Below the pieces are notes generated by a model. It did not search any database. It worked only from the letters and a program-made list of their open reading frames with translations, and was not told the DNA's origin. From Clarireedia homoeocarpa (taxonomy: Eukaryota; Ascomycota; Leotiomycetes; Helotiales; Rutstroemiaceae), in the NCBI GenBank assembly GCA_001465935.1, contig LNKV01000020.1:441252-505251 (forward strand): a stretch of DNA of 64,000 bases. The letters are read 5' to 3'. The translations under genes were made by a program, and so were the position numbers. This document shows, piece by piece, positions 9,385 through 20,069 of this stretch. Numbering within the stretch: position 1 is the first letter of the stretch; every line of letters begins with the position of its first letter.

Positions 9385-12186
9385 ATGGACCATACTTTAT
9401 CTTGCTATCAACCTCTTTTGCCGGGGCGGGATAGGATCCGCTTGCTTCGCCTGCTCCCTAATGAAAGCGGAAACGCACCTATTCAGTGCCAGCTCTTCAA
9501 CTATACTCTAGAGGCTTCAGGCAGACGAACGCATCCTTATGACGCTTTATCCTACGTATGGGGTGATCAGTTCAACCCTGAGTATATCTCTATCGGCAGG
9601 CATCAACTACTTGTGAGGCAAAATCTACATAAGGCTCTATTATGTCTACGACATCACACTTTTGAACGAATATTATGGGTAGATGCTGTTTGTATAAATC
9701 AAAGTGATATACTGGAGAAAGAAGAACAGATTCAGTTTATGGCGAAAATCTACGCTCAAGCAAACCGTGTGGTTGTTTGGCTTGGAGAGGAGGCTGATGA
9801 TAGCGACCAAGCGCTCGAAGAGATACGCGTTGCTGGACGCCGCGAAAAGTCTTTCAATTATTCAAGTCCTGGAGTGATGAATAAAGCAGCTCTTGCACTT
9901 CTTCAACGCCCGTGGTTTCGGCGTATCTGGGTAAGGGAATATTTAACAATATCTGTAAATTTTACTAATAAACTATTCTAGGTACTTCAGGAAGTTGCTG
10001 CTGCGCGACATGTCCTTATCATGTGTGGTTCTGCAGAGATTGACGGATACGCCTTTTGCTTAGGCGTAGGTTCATTGAATTTCTATAACGCTGATCTAGA
10101 GTTGCAGAGTATAATACGTTCAGTGACCTACCTGATTAGGGGTTCGATCTTCCGGCCTAGCTACGCAATGAATGGATCGGGCAAGTCTTCCTTAGATATA
10201 TGCCCACTAGGCGAGCTGATAGATATGTACCATACTCATGAGGCTACTGAGCCCCGTGATAAGGTATTTGCCTTACTTGGTATGAGCAATGATAACCTCA
10301 ATAAAGCCAGCCTGTCACCCAACTACAGAGTTCCTTGGGAAGAACTCTTGCAGAATCTTATCAAGTTCCTCCTCTATGACAAGATATCTATAGAGACGTT
10401 GGGCGATAAGCAGATCGTGCTAATCAAGAGCAAGGGCTGTATCCTTGGCAAGGTGTCCCTTGGACGGAGCGATATTGCTTGGGATGGCAGCCCAGGCGTA
10501 GATGTCATTTTCAACATATCAAAGCAACTGCGGTACGATGAAGGAAGGAGCGCTCGTTGGACTCTTCACAATTCAGCAAACTCCATTCGGGATGGCGACC
10601 TCGTCTGCCTTCTGCAAGGAGCGTCAAAGCCTACGATCATCAGATTACATGATGACCATTTTGATATTATCATGATTGCTACTACACTTCCAGAACAAAT
10701 GCTCGAACCTTCGCAATTCTTGAAAACCTTTTCCCGGGACTTCTTGCTTATCTGGGACTGGGAAAAGCTCTCGAGGGAGGTGCAAGATCTTCAACATGAG
10801 ACCTTGCTCCAGACAAAGAATTGGGCGTCGGAACCTTCCAAGATAGGGTTCGAAGACCACTTGGAAAAAGCTACCAGATCATGGAAGGCTGCAATGATAT
10901 TAGAAGATTTAGCACACTATGAAAAAGCACAAGAGAAGATTCAAGAAGCAATAGATGGGTATGAGGCAGCGGCCGTGGATGGACACCAGGCTAAGGTCAA
11001 GCACCTGCTCGAGACGGGCGAGGTGGACATTGACTTCAAGCACAAGGACGGAACTACGCCGCTGTGGTGGGCAGCAAAGGAAGGGTATAATACTATGGTC
11101 AAGCTGCTGCTCGGGACAGGCCAGGTCAACATTGACTCCAAGCACGAGGACGGAACTACGCCGCTGTGGTGGGCAGCAAAGGGAGGTTATCTAGCTATTG
11201 TAGAGCGACTGCTCGAAGAGAAGGCCGAGGTCAATGCAGAAGCAGGAATATATAGGGGGGGGAGGACAGCACTACAAGCGGCAGCAGAAGGAGGTCACCT
11301 GGCTGTTGTAGAGCGACTGCTCGAAGAGAAGGCCGAGGTCAATGCAGAAGCAGCAAGAGATAGGAGGAGAACAGCACTACAGGCAGCAGCAGGAGGAGGC
11401 CACTTGGCTGTTGTAGAGCGACTACTCGATGAGAAGGCCGAGGTCAATGCAAAAGCAGCACGATTTGAGGGAAGGACAGCACTACAGGCAGCAGCAGGAG
11501 GAGGCCACTTGGCTATTGTAGAGCGACTGCTCGAAGAGAAGGCCGAGGTCAATGCAGAAGCAGCAATATATTGGGGGGGGAGGACAGCACTACAAGCAGC
11601 AGCAGAAGGAGGCCACCTGGCTGTTGTAAAGCGACTGCTCGATGAGAAGGCCGAGGTCAATGCAAAAGCAGCAGAAGATGGGGGGAGGACAGCACTACAG
11701 GTAGCAGCAGAAGGAGGCCACCTGGCTGTTGTAGAGCGACTGCTCGAAAAGAAGGCCGAGGTCAATGCAAAAGCAGCAAAATATAGGGGGAGGACAGCAC
11801 TACAGGCAGCAGCAGAAGGAGGCCACTTGGCTGTTGTAGAGCGACTACTCAAAGAGAAGGCCGAGGTTAATGCAGCAGCAGTAGGATATGAGGGGTGCAC
11901 AGCACTACAAGCAGCAGCAGGAGGAGGCCATCTAGCTATTGTAGAGCGACTGCTCGAAAAGAAGGCCGAGGTAAATGCAGAAGCAGCAGGATATGGGAGG
12001 AGAACAGCACTACAGGCAGCAGCAGAAGGAGGCCACTTGGCCGTTGTAAAACGACTACTCGAAGAGAAGGCTGAGGTCAATGCAGAAGCAGCAGTACATT
12101 GGGGGATGACAGCACTACAGGCAGCAAAGAGTGGAGGATATACAAAGATTATAGAATGTCTTCATCAAGCAGGAGCTGCAAAGTAG
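9385..12186 (+). CDS. HET-domain protein with near-identical ankyrin repeats
   Basis: Exons 9385-9930 and 9982-12186 join across a 51-bp intron with a clear CTAATAAAC branch region, giving 916 residues. The HET domain occupies about 20-180: DALSYVWGD, ILWVDAVCINQSD, NRVVVWLGEE and RPWFRRIW, with the splice directly after the last. ATEPRDKVFALLGM follows. Residues about 510-916 are twelve ankyrin repeats. Repeats 3-11 are almost identical to each other (GGHLAVVERLLEEKAEVNA core), and differ mainly in a short hairpin segment between EVNA and RTALQ. This layout, a death-inducing HET domain plus a homogenised repeat receptor, matches fungal NLR-like self/non-self recognition proteins, although no NACHT or NB-ARC domain is visible. 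A 174-bp direct repeat lies on each side. Confidence 0.9.
11176..12126 (+). repeat. Tandem array of about 105-bp ankyrin-coding units
   Basis: Nine consecutive units of 105-108 bp code for ankyrin repeats 3-11 of the HET-ankyrin gene. Blocks such as gtagagcgactgctcgaaga recur nearly unchanged, while a window of about 15-20 bp per unit varies. Such arrays can expand, contract and recombine. Confidence 0.85.
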
Positions 12187-13267
12187 CAAATCTCATTTTT
12201 CTTCGCCTCTAATAGTATAATGGAGTTTAGATTCATCACAAAGTCGGCGAATTATTTTATAATAAACTAAAAGCTGAAAAATCAGAGACTAATAATCTCA
12301 AGTTGAATATAGTAAAATTTATCAAATTCGAGTCTTATAATAGATTTATATTATATAATTAATGTTCTGGGTGTGATGACTGCACCCGAGTCGCACACGT
12401 AGTTGCACATGTAGCTGCATATAACCATTGCATTTAGCCAGGATGGATGCCACTTAACTAAGAGTATCGCTAAGTATAGCCCTGGGAGCATTTGGTTGTA
12501 TATAAAGCCCTTCTTCTTGTACATAGCTTTAGTTCGGTAGTTCGATATTCTAAGGTTATTCAGCACTTTCATTAGTGGTCTCGTCACACTAAGTATTCTA
12601 ATAATTTGATAGATTTTTTGAATATATAATCTATATAATTATATACAATATATTTATATATATAAGTTTTTAAATTTTTAAAATCTTCTTAATTGTTTAA
12701 TTTAGCATTGGGGAAACGAGAAGAATAGGCCTAAATGGTACTATTTCTCTGGTGCGCATAGGATGTTATTTGGGAAGAGTCTGAGTCCGGGATTGACTGT
12801 ATATTAGACTATAGCCATGTCATTTTTGTAAGATACTGTATTAAGAACACAAACTTCGGCCTCGTATATAATGTAGTTGTAATTAATCCACTATTCTTCA
12901 TACAAGTGCCAAGAATGAATGGCCCGTGGTTCCCAAAGCAAGTAAACTAAACTGCTCGCAGGAAACGAAAGGGCTTCCTGCTAGGCGAAGATGGAGCTAA
13001 AAGTCAATCTTCCTGTCGAGCTCGGAAGAAAAACTACATTACTGAAATGAAGACAAGAAATATTGCCAATCTGGGATGCGGTGATGCAATTGCTGTGTAT
13101 CACACAGAAGCCCATCAGCTGAAGGTATAGTTGTCGCTACGCTTTCATCGGATCATCTGTATGGCGTTATTTTTGGGGGGCCAAGAAGTCCTCGCCATGT
13201 TGTGAAGAAGCTTTTTTTTCAAATCAACGAAGAAGGTAAACCCAACAAATCCTTTCTCATCCGAAGC
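12187..13267. other. Intergenic with second direct-repeat copy
   Basis: About 1.1 kb between the HET-ankyrin and DnaJ genes. The first 500 bp are AT-rich. The second 174-bp direct repeat follows at 12705-12878. The remainder, to 13267, shows no convincing gene. Confidence 0.4.
12705..12878 (+). repeat. Direct repeat, copy B (partner at 7434-7607)
   Basis: Partner of copy A, in the same orientation, downstream of the HET-ankyrin gene. The differences seen are mostly transitions, as expected for an older duplication exposed to repeat-induced point mutation. Confidence 0.85.
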
Positions 13268-14709
13268 CTAATAGTAGTCGTAGGTATGATCCGGGCTATG
13301 GGGGCGTCTCGAGTTTTTGCTCGCGGCATTATGACGTCTCCTGCCACGTATCTCACTTTGACATTTCGGACATGCCTTCATCTTGCATTGCGGGCACTCT
13401 AACATATAAGGCCAACTCTCAGAGCAATTCGGACATTCCATACGACCTTGTACTTTTGGCCACCAGCCGTAGTGGCGGCAAGTTGATTGTTTTCTGGCGT
13501 GCTCCACCTGTCGTTTTTGCTCTGCCGCTTGTTCCTCTGCCTGCCTTTTTCTTCGCGCTTCTGCCGCTCTCTTCGCCCGTTTCAACTCTACCTCTTGTTC
13601 CTCCATTTGTCGTTTTTGCTCTGCCGCTCGTTCCTCTGCCTCCCTTTTTCTTCGCGCTTCTGCTGCCGCCTCCGCCTGTTTCCGCTCTGCCGCTCGCTCC
13701 TCCGCTTGTTTCTTTCTCAGAGCTTCTGCCGCCTCCCGTGCCCGCTGCTCCATTCTCTCCTTCCGCGCCTGCTGCTGTCTCAACTCCCTTGCTGCTATCT
13801 CACGCTCAATTTTTTCTCTCTCTTCTCTCTCCCTCATTTCTCTAGCCCGTATCATGGCTTCATACACCTCGATCTTTCTATCATCGACTGAATTCGCAGC
13901 ATCAACCTCCTCCTTGGCCTTCCGTAGCAGGGTTTCTTCTTTTTTTAAGTCTGAATTCTTCCAATCTAATCGCCTCTCTTTCATATCTTTCTGAAGTCTC
14001 CTCTCCTGCCTCTCTCTTTCCTTACGTGCCTTCTCCTCCTCGCTGTCTGCTACCGGCTTCTTGTATAGTGGTGACAGCAACCATGTTCCCCAACTATTCT
14101 TCTTTGCTTCTTCCGCCTCCTCAGCAGCTGTGATATTGTCCAAATTACGGATCTCTTCCTTCAACCGCTGAATATCTTTCTTCAGGCCGATGATCAAGAA
14201 GTCGAAGTGGTTCTTCTTGATTGTCCATTGTGCATTGCGTTCTTGCTTGGACTTCTGGAGTGCGGCAATTTGCGCCTTTTCAATGGGTGTTTTTGATTGT
14301 GAGGTCGGTTCAGGGGGTGAACGAGGTGTTTCCGTATTTCGAGGAGATGGACGAGGTTTTTCCGAGGTTTGAGGAGGAGGACGAGGTGGATTCGCAGTTT
14401 GGGAAGAGGGAGGATTTCGCTTTAAGGAGGGGTAAATGCGGTCATAAGCTCGACGTTTGCTTTCATCCTTTAATGTTTCATACGCTCTTCCAAGCTTCGG
14501 TGTTTGAATTTCAGCATACTGCAACTGGAAGATTGACAAAAGGATTCACATACCTTCTGGAAAATTTCAGTGGCATTTGGGCTGGGATTCCGGTCCGGAT
14601 GCAGCTTCAAAGCTAGCTTTCTATATGATCTAGTGATTTGCTCGGTGGCGGCAGTTTGCTCCACTCCCAGGGCTAGGTAATAATCCTCTGTATCTGGTGC
14701 AGGCACCAT
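13268..14709 (-). CDS. DnaJ-domain protein with long charged coiled coil and Cys-rich C-terminus
   Basis: Reverse-strand exons 14709-14554 and 14494-13268 join across a 59-bp intron to give 460 residues. The J domain (about 8-72) has DYYLALGV, the obligatory HPD at 37-39, and LGRAYETLKDESKRRAYD after the splice, so it should stimulate an Hsp70. The start at 14709 was chosen because it begins just before the J domain as in relatives; an upstream in-frame ATG at 14853 would add 48 residues. A Pro-rich linker follows, then about 220 residues rich in Arg, Glu, Ala and Lys (repeated AEERAAE/RKQAEE patterns) forming a long helix. The C-terminus has CPNC, CPQC and CPKC pairs suggesting a zinc ribbon. 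A decayed paralogue lies at 17090-18075. Confidence 0.82.
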
Positions 14710-14939
14710 GATTCGGGAGATGCGTTCTGGAAGACTCCTTCCAATGCACTGGTTGTGATTGATGAATGGCAGAGCTTCCAACTGCGGCTGTACTACACTT
14801 CTAAAGCTCAGGTCTGGGTGTGCGTAATCTGACAAACCCTGAAACATTGCCAATAGTTGGTCCCAAAGCGATTACCCAATCGCTATATACGATCAAGAGG
14901 ATACGAATTTGAGCCACAGCCTTGTGATGTGACACCAAA

Positions 14940-14985
14940 TATAAGCCTAAATTGTCACTTCTCGAGAAGTGGCGCCACTTTTGGA
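14940..14985 (+). repeat. Dispersed 46-bp palindromic motif, copy 1
   Basis: The segment contains the perfect palindrome CACTTCTCGAGAAGTG followed by GTGGCGCCAC. A closely similar 46-bp segment occurs in inverse orientation at 47181-47226, 32 kb away, next to the Copia gag. It may be the end of an unidentified element. Confidence 0.6.
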
Positions 14986-15276
14986 GTTTTCACATGTGAC
15001 TATTCCCACCTCACATCAAAATCACAGTTACTGTACTGGCTCATTATACATACAATTGCAGCACTGTAGTGAGTCAGAAACACCCTCATTTCCATATCTA
15101 GTTTTTTTCATTGCTCCTTTTTTTCTTTTTTTTTTTTCTCTCTCTTTAATCTCTTGCAGTGAATCATCACCCAAGCAACTGAGAGAAAAGAAAGGAACAG
15201 ATGGAAATTCGTCAACACGAACTCAACTTCGTGCTTCTCAGCGACCAGGACCAGATCCCCGTCAATTTAGCCCCAG

Positions 15277-15797
15277 CAGTGTTGTCAGTAGTGTAAACCG
15301 TGTAAACTAGCGCAGTTTGAGGACATTCCCAAATGTACAGTAGTGCGTTTGAGGGATCACAAAACGGACGGAGTGTAGTATATACAAACAGCTGTATCTT
15401 AGCAGTGTACTATTAGAACGCTAAGAAGAGGAATATAATTTAAATTCAAGTAATATCTATATTCTATTACGCAAATTAGTAGTTCTTCTTATTAGGATCA
15501 CTCTCGTATAATAATTCCTTCTCAAAACTCGATATATCTAACTACGATTTTAAATACTTAAACGCTTTTTACAAAGATATATAAGAGTAATCTTCACAGT
15601 CGAAAAGGTTATATGATTTATCTCCTTTGTCTACGTTGTCGCTATACACTTATTATACAGCTAGTACGTACTGTTTTTGAGGATATAAAACTGTTTGTAC
15701 TATCAGTTTCAATATCACAAACAATATAGGATCTACTATTACACTAGCGTACACAGTGGGCGTGCACTATTGTACGGGCACACCACTAATAACACTG
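15277..15797. mobile_element. hAT-type MITE, 521 bp, with perfect target duplication
   Basis: The left end reads CAGTGTTGTCAGTAGTGT and the right end, inverted, reads CAGTGTTATTAGTGGTGT, so the terminal inverted repeats match except for transitions. An identical 8-bp sequence, agccccag, lies directly on both sides (15269-15276 and 15798-15805), the target-duplication length of hAT transposases. The CAGTGTT terminus and GTGTGCCCGTAC-like subterminal sequence are usual for fungal hAT elements. The interior is AT-rich and has no transposase frame, so the element is non-autonomous. Confidence 0.88.
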
Positions 15798-16090
15798 AGC
15801 CCCAGTACATCCGATTTAACTTCTCCCATCTTATAATTTTTAGTAAATAGTCTATTAATGAGTCAATTCGGCGTATTCAACGCCCACACACGGGGTTGCA
15901 TCAGCAACCCATCAAGCACTTGGAACCCACCCCCATATATCCAGCACAAATTCATTCCATAGTATAGGTCCAGGCTAACCACACAACACGCATATCAATC
16001 CATTGAACCAGCCTCATCTATTTTTCTACCAACGCATACCCGCGATTTCCCATAGCGAAATAACGCGAATCAATCTTGATAAAGAGCAGT

Positions 16091-16226
16091 CCAGCCTGTT
16101 CTAAACTCGTCCTACGCCAAAATTGATGCACAACCAGCCAGTGCTTGAATAGTACGGTTTTGGTAGAGTATACCAAGGAGCAACGGTGACGGCTACAACT
16201 TCAGGGATGGTAGGTTTGGATTTGAA
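16091..16226 (-). pseudogene. Relic of paraoxonase-like exon 1
   Basis: On the reverse strand this stretch repeats the start of the paraoxonase-like gene at 6970. TTCAAATC near its start, the NFGVGRV-coding segment and the following GAACAGGCTGGA all have counterparts there, with transitions and small indels between. The reading frame meets a stop (TAG) right after GVGRV, where the intact gene continues with HNKLEE. Sequence upstream (16227-16420) also resembles the promoter of the intact gene. Nothing of the later exons is visible. It is a decayed duplicate. Confidence 0.65.
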
Positions 16227-17089
16227 TACATGGAGGTGGATTGAGAAGAAGGCTTGACATGACATTTGGACTGGATATGATGATGACAATCGGGTACGGG
16301 ATATATGTATATGTATATATGCAGTAACTCAAGTTAGCGGCTGGTACTGGTGCTGGTGCTGGGGTTGGAGTTGGAGTTGAGATGTATACTATGCTATGCT
16401 CTCCGAATAATACGAATGAATATAAGCAACTAACTAACTAACTTATGAGCTAAAAGTGGAGAGCGCAGCGCCCACCACGTCAAGTTCTATTTTGGGCATC
16501 ATAAGCAGGCTCTAAGTTACGTTGTAAGTTACATAAATGGGTGGGTTAAGGTTACTACCGCATATCGTATTGCCGACCAGCATCAACAACTCGATGAATC
16601 AGCGCCGTTGCGCCTCCTAAAAAAAGTCCTAGTTATATCAGACACCTTTTGTAAAATCGAGATTCCGATACTGAGTAGAGAGACCACTGAAACAGTTGTG
16701 AGCGCAATTAGCTAGATGGATGAGCCCTTATCATTTCAAGGAATGGCAACCAACCATGAGGTCTTATATATCACGCACACTTTCTTCACGCACGCACGCC
16801 TTTGATATGTCTGGTCTTTGTAGGATGGAGAATTCTTTCATCTATAATGTAGAGAGCTAAGTCTTGAAAATCAACGCGTGAAATGAGATCAGTAGTTTCC
16901 CCCACAGCATGCTCTACAGTACCAGGCTACCCAGAAGTTGTCGTCGGAAAAGCCATCCCGTATCCAAGAGGCTTTACGATTCATTCTCGAGGCATTACGC
17001 GGGCTGGGGGGGGGCACCCGCGCCGACCTTTCACTATCCCCCCTTTATCTCTCTGCCTTCGCCCGTTCCTCCTGCTGCTCTGACTCCCA

Positions 17090-18075
17090 CTAATTATCCC
17101 ACCATCTATGCCCTCCCTCCCCTCTCTGTCTTGCTCCTCTAGCATGCATCCCATTTCGAAGCTCTTCTATCTTTCTATCATCTGCCCGATCCAGGGCATC
17201 TTTCTCCGCTATCATAGCATTGACCCGATGTCTGGTTTGTTCCAAATCCGCACATTTCGAAAGATATTGCGCCTCTTTGATGGATCCATCCCTCGTTATC
17301 TGCCGCAGGGTTATTTCGTTGCGTGCTTCCTCCTCATCAATCTCAAAGATTCCTGCTCGTCGTCTATGCATTGCGTAACTTTCGGTAGCCGTCATCATAC
17401 AAAGAAATGTATACATGTTCATCCTGAGCTCTTTGTTTTCTCTCTCCAGCGTGGAAATCGAGTCCATAGCGCGATTCATCTCGGCCGACCATCGTTTCCC
17501 ACGTTCTTGCTTCGACGTCTGGATTTCAGTGATCTGCGTCTCCACACTGGATGTGTTTGACTGTGGAGTAAAAGCTGGACCCCAACCAGAGGTTTGCGCG
17601 GCTCGAGGCCTCGGATCATATTTTTCTCCAGGTTGAGAATAGGCATACAGACGAGATGCTCTCTCAGTTGGAGGCGCTGCACGATTTTGCTTCTCGGGTT
17701 GATGAAAGTGATAAGGAAAAGATGTTCTCGCAGGTTGGGGAGAGAAACGACTTTGGCTTCTGAAGGGGTGCCTGAGATCGTACTTCCGACGTTGTTCTGC
17801 ATCCGTTAATTTTACATAGGCTTCGTTAAGCTTTTGCGTTTGAGTTTTAGCACACTGCCAGTGTGGGAAGATTGACTGCAGACTTTACGAGCCACCTAGG
17901 TCTAGGGAAGTTGGCGTACCTTTTGAAAAGCTGCAGTAGCACCGGGGTCTCGATTATGATCAGGATGGATCTTGCGCGCTAGCTTCTTATATGAGCTGGT
18001 AATTTCATCTCTCGTAGCAGTAGGCTCTACTCCCAAAATCATTTAATAATCATCTGCATCTGGAATCGACGCCAT
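17090..18075 (-). pseudogene. Decayed second copy of the DnaJ/coiled-coil gene
   Basis: The arrangement copies the gene at 13268-14709: exon 1 at 18075-17920, an intron in the same position, and exon 2 from about 17830. Exon 1 starts MASIPDADDY and then meets TAA at 18045-18043, where the intact copy has a second Tyr. After the stop come an ATG and ILGVEPTATRDEITSSYKK with HPD intact. Exon 2 is open to 17090 and keeps KRWSAEMNRAMDS and ADDRKIEELRNGMHARG, then loses frame where the intact gene begins its charged helix; the remaining helix and Cys-rich tail are gone. A shortened protein from the ATG at 18042 cannot be excluded, but it would lack the start of J-domain helix I. Confidence 0.75.
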
Positions 18076-19583
18076 CTTTCAGTAGATGTATTCTAGGGAG
18101 GCTCTTGCTCAGTGGGTGAGTTGTGATCGATGAGTTATGAAAGCTCTCGATGGTGTGTATTTGTTGAAGGTGGTGTTGAGACGAATTGAGATGACCGATT
18201 CTTAGCATCAAACTCAGTAATATTTATAGACTGAGTTATGCTATTTTGAATCAGGTTAATTATTCAAAATCTAAGTGAGAGTGAGAGTCGAACTATATAG
18301 CTCGTACTCCCGTACTAATTACTATTTTTTAGCGAGTATCCTTTGTCCTGTAGTCTCTCTTTTGTAGATCATTGTCCCGTCATGGTTTCCTGTAGCCAGT
18401 GAATATGTTGGACCGACAGGTGGAAGGCTGGCAAAGTTCCCAAAACGGTTGAACTTTCTTTTGGAATTAATTCTGGGCGTGAGTAACCTGACAGATACAA
18501 AACCGCCCAAAGTAAACACTCTCTATTCTAGAATCTCGCAAAATGTGAGGCAGCTTAGGGACTGTTCTCACCTCGTATAAACCGTTAGAACCCTTCAAAA
18601 ATTGTGCTATTAGGTCGATCACAGACTCACAGTTGCTTTCTCCCTCACTAATTCGCCGTCTACACGAATTGTAGACATCAACGCCCTGCTTCTCCACGAC
18701 CAGGGCTATATCTCCATTATACAGCCATAGAATATCTGATTCGACTACTTTTCATCTCAATGCTTAACAAAGTTTGATGTTGAATGAAGACGAAGATGTA
18801 CATCTCACACTCACACAGAGGTATAGTACCAGTCATTAAAGATTCAGCACACAATTTGCCTTATCTGCTTTCTTATTAACACATGTCAGAGATTTTTTTC
18901 ATAAATAAATATTGAGAAACAATCTTGTTGAAGAGCGGTTGCGTACATTAGTAGCTCTGGTCATGGTTATATAATTTATACACCCACTGTTATGCAAATC
19001 AATAACACACACTCACGAGCTCTTTTAAACAATGCCTACCAAGGACACAGCTCTCCCGTGTTGAAATAAAGAGTTGAAAATTAGCAATTCCCAATAGTTT
19101 TGAACACCATAAACATTACCTCCAACACATCGTCCCAAATCAACCTGATTTTTCTGGAACGCAAACGTAGTCTTCGTCATCCAATAAAAGAAGAGAAAAC
19201 AACCTGGGGATTTCCAAGCCAGCTTCTAGGGTTCGGGGACCGTTATCTGCCAGGAATATGGCATATGCCAGGTCCCAAGATTTTGGCGATGCCACAAACT
19301 TGATTATTATGCATAAACGACAACTTCCAAGAAACGCCCACTAACGTCATATGCGGGATGATTGAACTACAATACAATTTCAATATGATGAGGTAGGTAG
19401 ATTGAAGGGAGGTTCTAATGGTATAAGAAGCTCTCTTTGTCCATCTTTGCGAGGTTATTTCAATTGATCATACAACTCTTCATTACCGTTCCCGTCACGA
19501 AATTATCTCATTCCATCAACACTAAATAAGCAATTTCAAAACCTCCATAATCAATCAAATTAAATCAGTCCAAGCGATCAAAA
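18076..19583. other. Intergenic, with one unassigned reading-frame fragment
   Basis: About 1.5 kb with no confirmed gene. On the reverse strand, 18768-18467 is open without a start and reads GDIALVVEKQGVDVYNS and ESVIDLIAQFLKGSNGLYE, which looks protein-like. A GTGAGA donor-like site follows at the point where the protein look ends. I do not recognise a family; it may be a gene relic. Confidence 0.35.
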
Positions 19584-20069
19584 ATGGCCAACACCGCCTT
19601 CGTCGTCCTCGCAACCATCGCGACCATCTTCCTAGTCATTGGCGGCGCATACTACGCCGGCATTCTCGACGACTACATCGAAGACCTGGGCGTATTCGCA
19701 TTCAAATTCAAGGCCAAGGCCGAGGCGAAGAAGTTGGGTATGCAGGGTCTACAAGAAGGAACGGACTTCCTCGCTAGTAAGTGTGCATTTCTTACATATA
19801 CTATACTGTACAGTACCACTTTGTAACCCCATTTCACATGCTCAAAACTCCCCCTGTTCCATTCTATTTTCTACGCCATGCATACTAACACAACCGCCCC
19901 ACCCACAGGCGATCTCAAGGGTAACCGCCAAGCGCAAGCGGTCCAAGACGGCAAAGGTCTCGTTGGAGGATTGAAGCAAGACGGTGAGGGTCTGCTCGGA
20001 GGATCGAACGGGGGATTGGTGGGAGGATTGAAGTCCGGTGGGGAGGGATTGACTAAGGGTCTTTTGTAA
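19584..20069 (+). CDS. Small membrane-anchored glycine-rich protein
   Basis: Two exons, 19584-19776 and 19909-20069, join across a 132-bp intron with a CATACTAACA branch region, giving 117 residues. Residues 5-27 are a hydrophobic helix (VVLATIATIFLVIGGAYYAG), probably a membrane anchor or signal anchor. A charged segment rich in Lys and Ala follows (FKFKAKAEAKKLG). The C-terminal half has imperfect repeats of the type GLVGGLKQDGEGLLGG. I recognise no domain with known function. The clean splice, the acidic-to-Gly repeat structure and the AT-rich leader upstream make it a real gene; relatives are probably lineage-restricted proteins, which I cannot check. Confidence 0.7.

Larger units (their letters stand above)
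14710..17089. other. Repeat-rich spacer between the two DnaJ copies
   Basis: About 2.4 kb without an intact gene. It contains a short dispersed palindromic repeat (14940-14985), a 521-bp hAT MITE (15277-15797) and a relic of the paraoxonase 5' end (16091-16226) with its promoter-like upstream sequence. The stretch 16430-17089 shows nothing further that I can support. Confidence 0.5.

Noticed and set aside
11295..12080. 261-codon reverse-strand ORF over the ankyrin repeats
   Set aside because: Shadow frame of a homogenised repeat array; Ser/Ala-rich with no domain.
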